In this document: positions 8,523 through 16,175 of the stretch, piece after piece
How the letters are laid out: every line of letters starts with the position of its first letter
How positions within the stretch are numbered: position 1 is the first letter of the stretch
NCBI GenBank assembly: GCA_017303905.1
Contig: JAFLBH010000003.1
Location: 62,001-126,000, forward strand
DNA length: 64,000 bases
Origin: Bacteroidota bacterium
GTDB lineage: Bacteria > Bacteroidota > Bacteroidia > B-17B0 > Aurantibacillaceae
Direction: 5' to 3'
The notes under the pieces: model-generated
The model's database searches: none
Told to the model about the DNA's origin: nothing
Seen by the model: the letters and a program-made list of their open reading frames with translations, nothing else
Position numbers and translations under genes: made by a program

Positions 8523-9196
8523 AAGCTCATCAAAGGAAATTCTCCTTTAGAAAAAGCTTCCAACCATCTTTCCTTCGTTACCATCGACAACAAAAAAGGA
8601 TCATCGAGATTTTCAATTTTATATTTAGAAATCTGATGCGCGGAGTAACCCCATAGCGGATTTGGAATGTCAAACATTAATACAACTCGATTTTTGTCGC
8701 TTTTATTCCAAGCCTCATGATCAAATGAATCATCAAACACCATGAGTTTACCTTCCTCCCACTTTCTTGTTTCGTCACCAATCCGGATGGCGCAATCACC
8801 TTCGGGAACAATCAGAGGCAAATGACAACGCAAAACCATGCGCGTGTAACCTTTATGTGGAAGAATATGTGTGTTAGGTTTTAGAAACGAATAATCACAG
8901 GAAATAATATCAGTAATAGAATAAATCAATTCAGCTGTCTTAGGACACAATTTAGCGTTTTCAGGAAATTTCATTGAGAAAAAAATGAAGGAAAAAACCT
9001 TCCAAGCCTTCTTGTTTTCCGACTCTACATAATTCGGAAACGTTTCGAGCCATTGATTTTCCTTATTCTTTTCAATTAGATTTAGTAATTCAGATTTTAT
9101 AACTGCAAAATTTTCAACCAAGGGGTTTAAGAATGGGAAGTCCTTTGCCTCATAAAAAAATTGAGGATTCTTTTCAGTTATGTTATGCTGGCTCAT
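8519..9196 (-). CDS. Aspartyl/asparaginyl beta-hydroxylase-like 2-oxoglutarate dioxygenase
   Basis: 225 residues of the PF05118 type. The double-stranded beta-helix core shows ILPHKGYTR, then LRCHLPLIVPEGDCAIRIG, then KLMVFDDSFDHEAWN with the distal His, and RVVLMFDIPNP with the Arg expected to bind 2-oxoglutarate. It resembles LpxO/AspH-like soluble members. The family hydroxylates Asp/Asn side chains, acyl chains of lipids and, in some members, free proline. As last gene of the five-gene operon, whose ligase has a proline-like code, it may hydroxylate the carrier-bound or transferred group, or a lipid; this is inference. Its start overlaps the flavoenzyme stop by one base. Confidence 0.8.
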   Translation of the reverse strand: MSQHNITEKNPQFFYEAKDFPFLNPLVENFAVIKSELLNLIEKNKENQWLETFPNYVESENKKAWKVFSFIFFSMKFPENAKLCPKTAELIYSITDIISCDYSFLKPNTHILPHKGYTRMVLRCHLPLIVPEGDCAIRIGDETRKWEEGKLMVFDDSFDHEAWNKSDKNRVVLMFDIPNPLWGYSAHQISKYKIENLDDPFLLSMVTKERWLEAFSKGEFPLMSF

Positions 9197-10341
9197 TACT
9201 GACTAAAACTAGATATAATTTTATTTTGCACATACTGTGAACCTGAATAAATAGTAAACGCTAAGAAATCGCGGTAATCACGCTCAATACCGTTTTCACT
9301 TAAATAACCATAAGCTCCAGTAGCTTGTTGTAAGCTGCGAATCAACTTCTCACCATTATCGGCAACGAACGATTTAGCAATAGATGCTTTTAAAAACGAT
9401 TGCTTAGGAAATTGATCCATAGCAATTGCGGCATCACTTATTTTCTCCCAGGCCTGAGTTAAAAACGAATTGGAATTATTCATCAGTGTAATAAATTCCA
9501 GTTGCTCATTCAATTTTTTTCCGCCCCTCGAATTTTCTTCTCCGAACTTATGAACTTTCTCTATTACTCTAATAACGATTCCAAGATTTAAAGCACTTAA
9601 AATGGTTCTTTCCCATGTCATGGCTTCATTGAACATTGCAGTAGCACTTCCCTCCTCACCTAACCTAGCAATAGCCTTCACATTTTTCAAATTCACGCCT
9701 CCCATTTGTGCTGTTCTCAAACCCATTTTATCAATCGGACCAAGCACTTTCACACCTTTTTCCTTTGCATCAACTAAGAATGCACTCAATCCCCCAATAC
9801 TTCCTTTCTGTACATCGGTAAATGCGTAAATCAGAAAATAATCTGCAACGGGTGCATTCGTAATGTAATATTTAGAGCCGTTTAATATATAATCGCTTCC
9901 TGATTTAACAGCCGTGGTTTTCATATTATAGGCATCCGAACCACTTTCCCTTTCTGTAATTGCTGATGCAATTACAATCTCACCTTTAACAGATGGAATT
10001 AAAAACTGATTACAGAGAGCATCATTTCCATACTTCAACAAAGGAACATTTACAGAAAAAGCTTGTGCACCGACAGAAAAAGTTATACCATTGTTCTGAC
10101 AAGATGCCCCTAATGCTAAATAAGCAACAGCTGTATCCATTGCTGATAATTTTCTACCTCCAAATGAATCCGGTATGTGCAGCGCATTAAAACCAGCAGC
10201 GTTTATTGCGCGAAAAGTATTTCTGTTGTATGCTGCAGCTTTATCCTCTTTCATAACATCAGCCTCAGAACAAATTTCTGCCGCCAGCTTATGGTAAGCC
10301 TTGTAAATCGATTGATGATTATGATTTAAATGATTGAGCAT
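9196..10341 (-). CDS. Acyl-CoA-dehydrogenase-like flavoenzyme, probable prolyl-carrier-protein oxidase
   Basis: 381 residues, full acyl-CoA dehydrogenase fold: ITERESGSDAYNMKT (flavin contacts) at about 129-143, the YYITNAP segment at 158-164, and a C-terminal GAYGYLSENGIERDYRD. The C-terminal position that usually bears the catalytic Glu (YEGT) reads YSGS, so that base is absent. A Glu does occur at 244 in TWERTILSALNLG, the place used by isovaleryl-CoA dehydrogenase and, as I recall, by the prolyl-ACP oxidase AnaB. With the adjacent carrier protein and ligase this points to oxidation of a carrier-bound amino acid. It overlaps the ligase gene by 23 bases. The family is certain; the substrate is inference. 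Confidence 0.85.
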   Translation of the reverse strand: MLNHLNHNHQSIYKAYHKLAAEICSEADVMKEDKAAAYNRNTFRAINAAGFNALHIPDSFGGRKLSAMDTAVAYLALGASCQNNGITFSVGAQAFSVNVPLLKYGNDALCNQFLIPSVKGEIVIASAITERESGSDAYNMKTTAVKSGSDYILNGSKYYITNAPVADYFLIYAFTDVQKGSIGGLSAFLVDAKEKGVKVLGPIDKMGLRTAQMGGVNLKNVKAIARLGEEGSATAMFNEAMTWERTILSALNLGIVIRVIEKVHKFGEENSRGGKKLNEQLEFITLMNNSNSFLTQAWEKISDAAIAMDQFPKQSFLKASIAKSFVADNGEKLIRSLQQATGAYGYLSENGIERDYRDFLAFTIYSGSQYVQNKIISSFSQ

Positions 10342-11728
10342 ACATTTTTCTTAAAGCAGTTTGGTCAACTTTATGATTTAAATTTACCGGAATTTTTCGT
10401 AAAACCATTATTAAATCCGGCACCATATATGATGGTAAGTGGCTTAAGCAGAAAGATTTTAAAGCTAACTGAGATAAATCATCCGCTGATTCCACAAAAG
10501 AAACGATTTGACTATCTTCTTTTATAAATAAAGATTCGCATCGACCAATACTTGAATGTTTTTGCAATGCTTTATTAATTTCATTTAATTCAATCCGAAA
10601 CCCGTTACGTTTAACGAGATTATCTTTTCGTCCAATAAAATTTAATAGGCCATTTTTATCGCAAGTAACAAAATCGCCAGTTTTATAAACCGAATTCCTT
10701 CGGAGCGCTTGATACCCCTTATCATTAATATAGCCTGACATCAAGAGTTTTCCCTTATATAACAGCTCACCTTGTTTGCTAAGTTTTATATTTCCTTTAA
10801 TGATGGATTTACCAATCGGAATATACTCCCCGCTTAGCTTTTTAAAGTCAATTTTATATGCGCAGCAAACATTGGTTTCCGTTGGTCCGTATAAATTATA
10901 AAACGTTGCTTTTTTAAAATGCACTTTTAATCGCTTTACTAAATCAGATGATAAAGCCTCTCCGGCGATTAAAATAAGTTTAACGTGTTTGAAATCGTAC
11001 GCAGATAATTTACCGGTTTGTTCCAGCAGATTCAAATATGAAGGTGTTGTATATAACGATTCGATTTTATGATCGTTCACATACTTTGCAAATAAGCGCG
11101 TGTTTGATATGATGGATGAAGCAGGAACAAACAAGGTGGATGTATTAACTATAGGATGAAAAACATCAAAGACCGACAAATCAAAATTGAGAGGTGCAAT
11201 AGATACGTGGCGTTTAATTTTATAGCTTTTAAATTCCTTCAAACACCATTTCAAAAACGTGAATGCACTTTCATTCGTATGTACAATTCCCTTTGGATAT
11301 CCTGTAGAACCGGAGGTAAATAAGATATAACTTAAGGCTTTGGGTAATCGGATTTTTCGGATTGATTTAAAGCTAAAAAGATAAAAGTTTCCGTCAATTC
11401 GAACCATGGTAAATTGTACTCCCATCTCATTCAACAGATCGGAAGCAATGGAGCATCGATTTTCATCCACAATTAACGTGGCGGTACCGGTATTTTCCAA
11501 AATAAATTTTACCCTGTCGGAAGGCCAATCATTGTTAATTGGAATGTATCCGTTCCCTGAAGATAAAATCGCTTGAATCATAACAATGGCATTTACTGAT
11601 TTCTCAGTCCAAATTGCTATGCTTGAATTCTGCTTCTCTAATCCTAGTTGTGAAATATTCTCTTGAAATTTATTGACTGCTGATGCCAAATCAGAGAATA
11701 ACACCATCTGCCCTTCTTCATTTATCAA
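10319..11728 (-). CDS. Stand-alone amino-acid adenylation enzyme, proline-type code
   Basis: 469 residues of the AMP-binding superfamily with no condensation or thioesterase domain. Motifs: FTSGSTGYPKG (137-147), NFDLSVFD (181-188), NLYGPTETNVC (278-288), YKTGD (348-352), GRKDNLVKRNGFRIEL (366-381) and the C-terminal Lys453 in NHKVD. Asp183 marks an alpha-amino-acid substrate. Specificity residues D183, L184, F187, Y226, L253, A255, L279, V287, C288 and K453 give DLFYLALVCK, which I recall as a proline code of AnaC/PltF-type enzymes. It should load the carrier encoded just upstream. TTG at 11728 is the first usual start, but the frame stays open without ATG back into the carrier gene, so the N-terminus may be about 15-20 residues longer. 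Confidence 0.9.
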   Translation of the reverse strand: MINEEGQMVLFSDLASAVNKFQENISQLGLEKQNSSIAIWTEKSVNAIVMIQAILSSGNGYIPINNDWPSDRVKFILENTGTATLIVDENRCSIASDLLNEMGVQFTMVRIDGNFYLFSFKSIRKIRLPKALSYILFTSGSTGYPKGIVHTNESAFTFLKWCLKEFKSYKIKRHVSIAPLNFDLSVFDVFHPIVNTSTLFVPASSIISNTRLFAKYVNDHKIESLYTTPSYLNLLEQTGKLSAYDFKHVKLILIAGEALSSDLVKRLKVHFKKATFYNLYGPTETNVCCAYKIDFKKLSGEYIPIGKSIIKGNIKLSKQGELLYKGKLLMSGYINDKGYQALRRNSVYKTGDFVTCDKNGLLNFIGRKDNLVKRNGFRIELNEINKALQKHSSIGRCESLFIKEDSQIVSFVESADDLSQLALKSFCLSHLPSYMVPDLIMVLRKIPVNLNHKVDQTALRKMYAQSFKS

Positions 11729-11766
11729 GTAAGGGAGTGTACTCCTTTTTAATTGAGGACTCTTAA

Positions 11767-12024
11767 TTATTTTGATAATTTCTTTAATAGGAAGTCGGCG
11801 ATAATATTTACTGTATCTAAATTTTCAACGCTCACTTCGTGTGCCGCGAATTCAGTTTTTGTCTTTTCTTCCAAATAATTCACCATACTCAATACCACAA
11901 TTGAATCAATGAGGCGTGAACTAATCAGCTTAGTATCATCCGTAAAATCACCGGGTAAATTTCCTTTAAACATTTTATTCGCAATAAAACCCCGAACCTC
12001 TTTCTTTAATTCATCTCTATTCAT
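11767..12024 (-). CDS. Peptidyl/acyl carrier protein of the ligase operon
   Basis: 85 residues. Ser41 in RLIDSIVVL is the expected phosphopantetheine site, in a canonical D-S-I context. The length and helix pattern resemble DltC and PltL/AnaD-like stand-alone carriers. It overlaps the MBOAT-SGNH gene by 8 bases and lies just before the adenylation enzyme, so it is the likely acceptor of the activated amino acid and donor for the membrane acyltransferase. It is clearly different from the KASIII-associated ACP at 4967-5197, which has S-S-M at the same site. Confidence 0.88.
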   Translation of the reverse strand: MNRDELKKEVRGFIANKMFKGNLPGDFTDDTKLISSRLIDSIVVLSMVNYLEEKTKTEFAAHEVSVENLDTVNIIADFLLKKLSK

Positions 12025-14416
12025 GTGATTGTTTATTTAATCCTGTTATTATTTGATAAAATCCACCAGCGATCAAGGTATGTCCTAACGCATTAGGATG
12101 AGAGTCAATTGAGCTAACCGCAAGCGTTTTTGGACTTCTGTTTCCGTAAATGTTTTGGAGAGAGTACACTTCAAACCCTGCCTTTTGAGCCAATTGCCTT
12201 AAATTCTCGTCTGCATTCACATCTGTTATGTTTTGCGTTGTCGTAGGTATAAAAACCCAAACCGCTTTCATATTGTTTTTATGACAGTAGTTTACCATTT
12301 CTTTATAGCACCATAAATACACAGTGTTAACATAAGGTTGCATCCGATATTTGATTTCGGGAGCACTCATTTCCTTTTTCACACCGGATTTCTGAATAAT
12401 AAATTTAAGAAAATCTTCTTCAAAACTGAAACCACTCTTAACTAGACGTGAAAAACTATTAAGCATACGTTGCTCTTCATTTGTATGAGAAAACAACACA
12501 GCTACATCCACATCAAATTTCTTGATTTTATTTTCGCACACATACTTACTCTGCAAAATGGTGTACATGGGTACCGCGAAATTAATCAACTCATACTTTC
12601 TGCCTGAATACGCATTTAACCATATTTCAGTTTGCTGTTCAAACACATCTTCATCATTTACTCCGGTTCCCATTTCGTACGAACCTCCCAAAATAGCAAT
12701 GCGCTGTACTGACTCATCCTTCTTTAACGCGTATTCTTTATCACGTTGTCCATGACTATTGGTGCTTATTTCAGTGCCATTAAAACTAATCAGCGTATTT
12801 GGTGCAAGTTCCTGCTGCAAGATGCTATTACTCTTAACACCCGCCTTTTCTAAGGGCCTCAATCGGTTTACACCCTCCTTACCCATTTTTGAATTATTAC
12901 TTGAATTGAGAAGTTTGGCATAATACCCTTCTTCCTTGGCATCCGCATCACTTGTTGGTGCGTTGCCATAAAGCACATCAATAATTCGTCCGGAACTTGA
13001 ATGTGGTAAAAAACTTACGGCAATTATTGTCGCTAAAAAACATACCGATATGATATTTACACTTTTTGAATTAAAAAGAATTTTCTCGATGTGAGGTCTT
13101 AAGAACAGGGCTATAATAATTATCAACCACAGCAGAATAAAATAAACAAAAATCGCTAAGTCAAAACTATTACCCTTTTTAAGAAAGAAGAAAAATTCAC
13201 TCAAGCTATTGCAATTCCATAAAAAAAACAAAAAGGACATTACACTTTGCACAAGTAAAACATTCAATGAACGCTTTAACAAGCCCGGCTCGTGGATTAC
13301 ACCGTCATTCTTATTAAATGTTTTTTCAAACCTGATATTACTCCAGTAAACCAAAAAACCTAAACACATCCAATACACAATATCATTCAACTTCAAATGG
13401 AAATATCCTGAAGACAGGTATAGCTGATAAAAATGAAAAAAGCTTGAAAACAAAAATGTAACGATAACTACCGAAAAGGTTTTAAATGGCCAATTCGTTT
13501 TACGTAACTTAAAATACAAAGGATAATATATCAACTTCAATAAAAAATCACGCCAGTAGCGGTTTACATCCTTCCAATAATCTCTAAAACCTGCAGCTAA
13601 TGGAAAAAAGCCAAAGGCTGAAGGTAAATCAATGCCGAACATGGTCAAAAATCCCAAAGAAAACATAAACAATCCGCAGATTTTGATGAGCACGGTTAAC
13701 TTAAATAATACTGCCACAAACAAGTGACTTACTGTATACAGCTGCAATACATCCAGATTGGAATAAGCATCGGAAATTTTATAAACCGTAAACAAAAACA
13801 AACCGGTTACAAACTGACGAAATGCCTTTTGCCACAACACTGTAACATTAGTTGGGTTTGAGCCATTCACAAATAACTTAAAATCTATAATCGGCATGAC
13901 AGGAAAAAACAACTGCGGAAAGGAAAACAAATAGGCAAAGGATGCAGCATAATTATTTACTACATGCGCATGTTTAAATTCATATAACAGTAAAATACCT
14001 CTAAACATGATAATGCTTAGCAGAAACGGAGCCATGAAATTTACAGGATACACCTGAACTACATCTGCTAACAGTAAAATCATGAAACCAAAAAACAACA
14101 AAGCGGAAATTAATTTTAAAAAGTATGAAGATTTTGTGAACATAACTGTTCCGAACAAAACGAGTGATACAATTAATACCAAAGCTGTGAGCGGAGTAAA
14201 TACCATAAAAGCCAAGGTCATAAACAGAACCGGAAACACAAACATTTTATGAGCAGGCTTTAAAAAATACTGAACCATAAACAGTCCGATTAAAACCGGA
14301 CTAAAAGCAGCCATATCAAGTGCTTTGTCGAAGTTAATAAGGTAAGCCGCATAAAACACCAAAGCATAAGCTAAAGAATAATACAACAACTTATTTATTG
14401 AGTCCTTATTTTGCAA
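12017..14416 (-). CDS. MBOAT acyltransferase fused to SGNH domain (DltB-DltD-like)
   Basis: 799 residues. Residues 1-470 are a polytopic membrane part with MBOAT features: SFPQLFFPVMPIIDF near 165-179, FRDYWKDVNRYWRDF near 277-291, and the probable active His328 in SSFFHFYQ. Residues about 540-799 form an SGNH domain: nucleophile Ser579 in LGGSYEMG, block II near NFAVPMYT, and Asp771/His773 in SSIDSHPN. MBOAT proteins move acyl groups across the membrane and SGNH partners place them on glycans, as DltB and DltD do; here both are one chain. It is the first gene of the operon with carrier, ligase, flavoenzyme and dioxygenase. The start is TTG at 14416; there is no nearby in-frame ATG. Confidence 0.82.
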   Translation of the reverse strand: MQNKDSINKLLYYSLAYALVFYAAYLINFDKALDMAAFSPVLIGLFMVQYFLKPAHKMFVFPVLFMTLAFMVFTPLTALVLIVSLVLFGTVMFTKSSYFLKLISALLFFGFMILLLADVVQVYPVNFMAPFLLSIIMFRGILLLYEFKHAHVVNNYAASFAYLFSFPQLFFPVMPIIDFKLFVNGSNPTNVTVLWQKAFRQFVTGLFLFTVYKISDAYSNLDVLQLYTVSHLFVAVLFKLTVLIKICGLFMFSLGFLTMFGIDLPSAFGFFPLAAGFRDYWKDVNRYWRDFLLKLIYYPLYFKLRKTNWPFKTFSVVIVTFLFSSFFHFYQLYLSSGYFHLKLNDIVYWMCLGFLVYWSNIRFEKTFNKNDGVIHEPGLLKRSLNVLLVQSVMSFLFFLWNCNSLSEFFFFLKKGNSFDLAIFVYFILLWLIIIIALFLRPHIEKILFNSKSVNIISVCFLATIIAVSFLPHSSSGRIIDVLYGNAPTSDADAKEEGYYAKLLNSSNNSKMGKEGVNRLRPLEKAGVKSNSILQQELAPNTLISFNGTEISTNSHGQRDKEYALKKDESVQRIAILGGSYEMGTGVNDEDVFEQQTEIWLNAYSGRKYELINFAVPMYTILQSKYVCENKIKKFDVDVAVLFSHTNEEQRMLNSFSRLVKSGFSFEEDFLKFIIQKSGVKKEMSAPEIKYRMQPYVNTVYLWCYKEMVNYCHKNNMKAVWVFIPTTTQNITDVNADENLRQLAQKAGFEVYSLQNIYGNRSPKTLAVSSIDSHPNALGHTLIAGGFYQIITGLNKQSHE

Positions 14417-14487
14417 ACTGAAATTAATTAATAATTCATTTGCTAAGATATAATTAATACATTTGATAAGTAAATTTTAAAGGCAAA

Positions 14488-15327
14488 ATGAGCGGGTTAA
14501 AAAAACAATTTCAGTTTGTACACATACCAAAAACCGCGGGTACAACATTCGCTCTTATATTAACTCGTCAGTTTAAGTGGGCTAAAAAATTATCCTTTTA
14601 CTCGCCAAAAGCGCGTCTGAAATACCCCACTCTAACGCCGGAATACAAAAATAAATTTGATTTAAGTTACGGCCATATTGGCTTTACAGCTAATCAGGGA
14701 TTAGAAAGAGGGATAGAATATTTTACTTTTTTGCGTTCAGCACGCGAAAGACTTCTTTCTTCCTATCGGCATATTAAAGGCGACGGTAATCATGTTATAA
14801 AAAAACAAATTAATGTAGATGATTACACCTTAAAAGATTTTTTGAAACAAGGTTTGGTAAGAAATTTCGATAATTTAATGGTACGTTATTTGTCAAATAC
14901 CATTCAAAAAAATTTTTTAACCGTTAATGAAGAAGATCTGAAAACCGCAATCAAAAACTTTGACGAACATTTTCACATTTTCGGTTTAACCGAATATTTT
15001 GATGAAAGTTTAGTTTTACTCTCTGATTACATGAACTGGCCGCCTTTGTATTATGTAAAAGAGAATAAATCATCTTATAAAATCGACAAATCGGAACTGG
15101 ATGCTGAAACTGAGGAGCTAATTAAACTTTGCAGCAAATATGATGAAGTTCTATTTCAACACGCTTTAAAAAAATTCAAAGCTCTAATGGAAGAAAAGAA
15201 AGAGGTGATTGAAAAGGGCTTAAAGGAATTACATGAGGGAAATAAAAAATACGCAACCATCATTAAAATACGTAACAATGTTAATTTAGCGTATGCCCGG
15301 TTAAGAAAGCTGTTTGCTACCATATGA
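14488..15327 (+). CDS. Sulfotransferase (Sulfotransfer_2-like)
   Basis: 279 residues. The N-terminal FVHIPKTAGTTFALIL segment is the 5'-phosphosulfate loop of PAPS-dependent sulfotransferases of the heparan/chondroitin type. FTFLRSARERLLSSYRHIK, about residues 79-97, supplies the Arg and Ser of the 3'-phosphate-binding motif. It should sulfate a sugar or other hydroxyl in the cytoplasm using PAPS; no signal peptide is present. The C-terminus is charged and helical. It starts 71 bases from the divergent MBOAT-SGNH gene and overlaps the next sulfotransferase by 4 bases. A -7-like TACATTTG lies at 14458-14465, but the nearest TTG is only 15 bases upstream, so promoter assignment is weak. Confidence 0.82.
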   Translation: MSGLKKQFQFVHIPKTAGTTFALILTRQFKWAKKLSFYSPKARLKYPTLTPEYKNKFDLSYGHIGFTANQGLERGIEYFTFLRSARERLLSSYRHIKGDGNHVIKKQINVDDYTLKDFLKQGLVRNFDNLMVRYLSNTIQKNFLTVNEEDLKTAIKNFDEHFHIFGLTEYFDESLVLLSDYMNWPPLYYVKENKSSYKIDKSELDAETEELIKLCSKYDEVLFQHALKKFKALMEEKKEVIEKGLKELHEGNKKYATIIKIRNNVNLAYARLRKLFATI

Positions 15328-16175
15328 AACAGGAACATATATTTATTCCGGAAGCTGTTTTTCCTATTGGTAAAAAACGATTATTAATGCAGTATTTGCG
15401 TTGGCTGCCGGCAAAACTTGGACTTATTAATAAAACTGCTTTTCTCTTTCAGATCAGAAAAATAAACCCCGACGACATTTTTTTGGTGTCTTATCCAAAA
15501 TCAGGTAATACTTGGTTGCGCTTTATACTTGCCTACTTAAAAAACGGCACCTCCGCTACGATTAATTTTCACGAACTTGAAACTATAGTACCGGATGTTT
15601 ATGTTTCAAAAGACATTATTGACAACCAATCTTCGGGAAGAATTATCAAAACGCATGACATCTTTTTTGAGGGATATCCGCGTGTGATTTATATACACCG
15701 TGATTATCGGGATGCTTTAATTTCCTATTATCATTTTGTATTGGCCTACAAATTTTTTAGCGGTACTTTCTCTGAATTCATCCGTAGTAATATTGTATTA
15801 CGTCATGGCAGTTGGAAACAACACATTAAAGCCATGAAAATGTACCAAAAGCAACATCCCGATAAAATCCTTGTGCTTTCTTACGAATCGCTTTTAAATA
15901 ATTTTAATGAAACCATTTTAAGTATTAATCGCTTTTGTGGTTTTAAAAATCCTGTAAATATTGAATTATTAAAAGAGAAAACCTCCTTTACTGAACTAAA
16001 AAAAATAGAAAATGAGTTTGGCAGTCGGTTTATGTCGAATACCAAACAAAATTTTGTTCGTGAAGGTAAATCCGGCGGATGGAAAAGCTTTTACAGTAAA
16101 GAAGATTTGGAATTTCTGTATTCCGATAAAGAATTGGTATCTTTAATGAACGAATTAGGTTATTCAGTTGAATGA
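15324..16175 (+). CDS. Sulfotransferase (Sulfotransfer_1-like)
   Basis: 283 residues with the PF00685 pattern: IFLVSYPKSGNTWLRFIL near 53-70 binds the 5'-phosphosulfate of PAPS, RVIYIHRDYRDALISYYHF near 114-132 contains the Arg/Ser pair for the 3'-phosphate, and the C-terminal REGKSGGWKSFYSKED is the conserved RKGxxGxWK-like motif. It belongs to a different sulfotransferase branch from the preceding gene, so the two probably sulfate different positions or acceptors. ATGA overlaps link it to both neighbours. No PAPS-synthesis genes are in the window. Confidence 0.87.
   Translation: MKQEHIFIPEAVFPIGKKRLLMQYLRWLPAKLGLINKTAFLFQIRKINPDDIFLVSYPKSGNTWLRFILAYLKNGTSATINFHELETIVPDVYVSKDIIDNQSSGRIIKTHDIFFEGYPRVIYIHRDYRDALISYYHFVLAYKFFSGTFSEFIRSNIVLRHGSWKQHIKAMKMYQKQHPDKILVLSYESLLNNFNETILSINRFCGFKNPVNIELLKEKTSFTELKKIENEFGSRFMSNTKQNFVREGKSGGWKSFYSKEDLEFLYSDKELVSLMNELGYSVE

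Noticed and set aside
8519-14416. Non-ribosomal peptide synthetase cluster
   Set aside because: There is one stand-alone adenylation enzyme and one carrier, without condensation, thioesterase or reductase domains, so no peptide assembly line.
8519-14416. Classical D-alanine dlt operon
   Set aside because: The adenylation code does not fit D-Ala, extra oxidising enzymes are present, and teichoic acids are not expected in this phylum.
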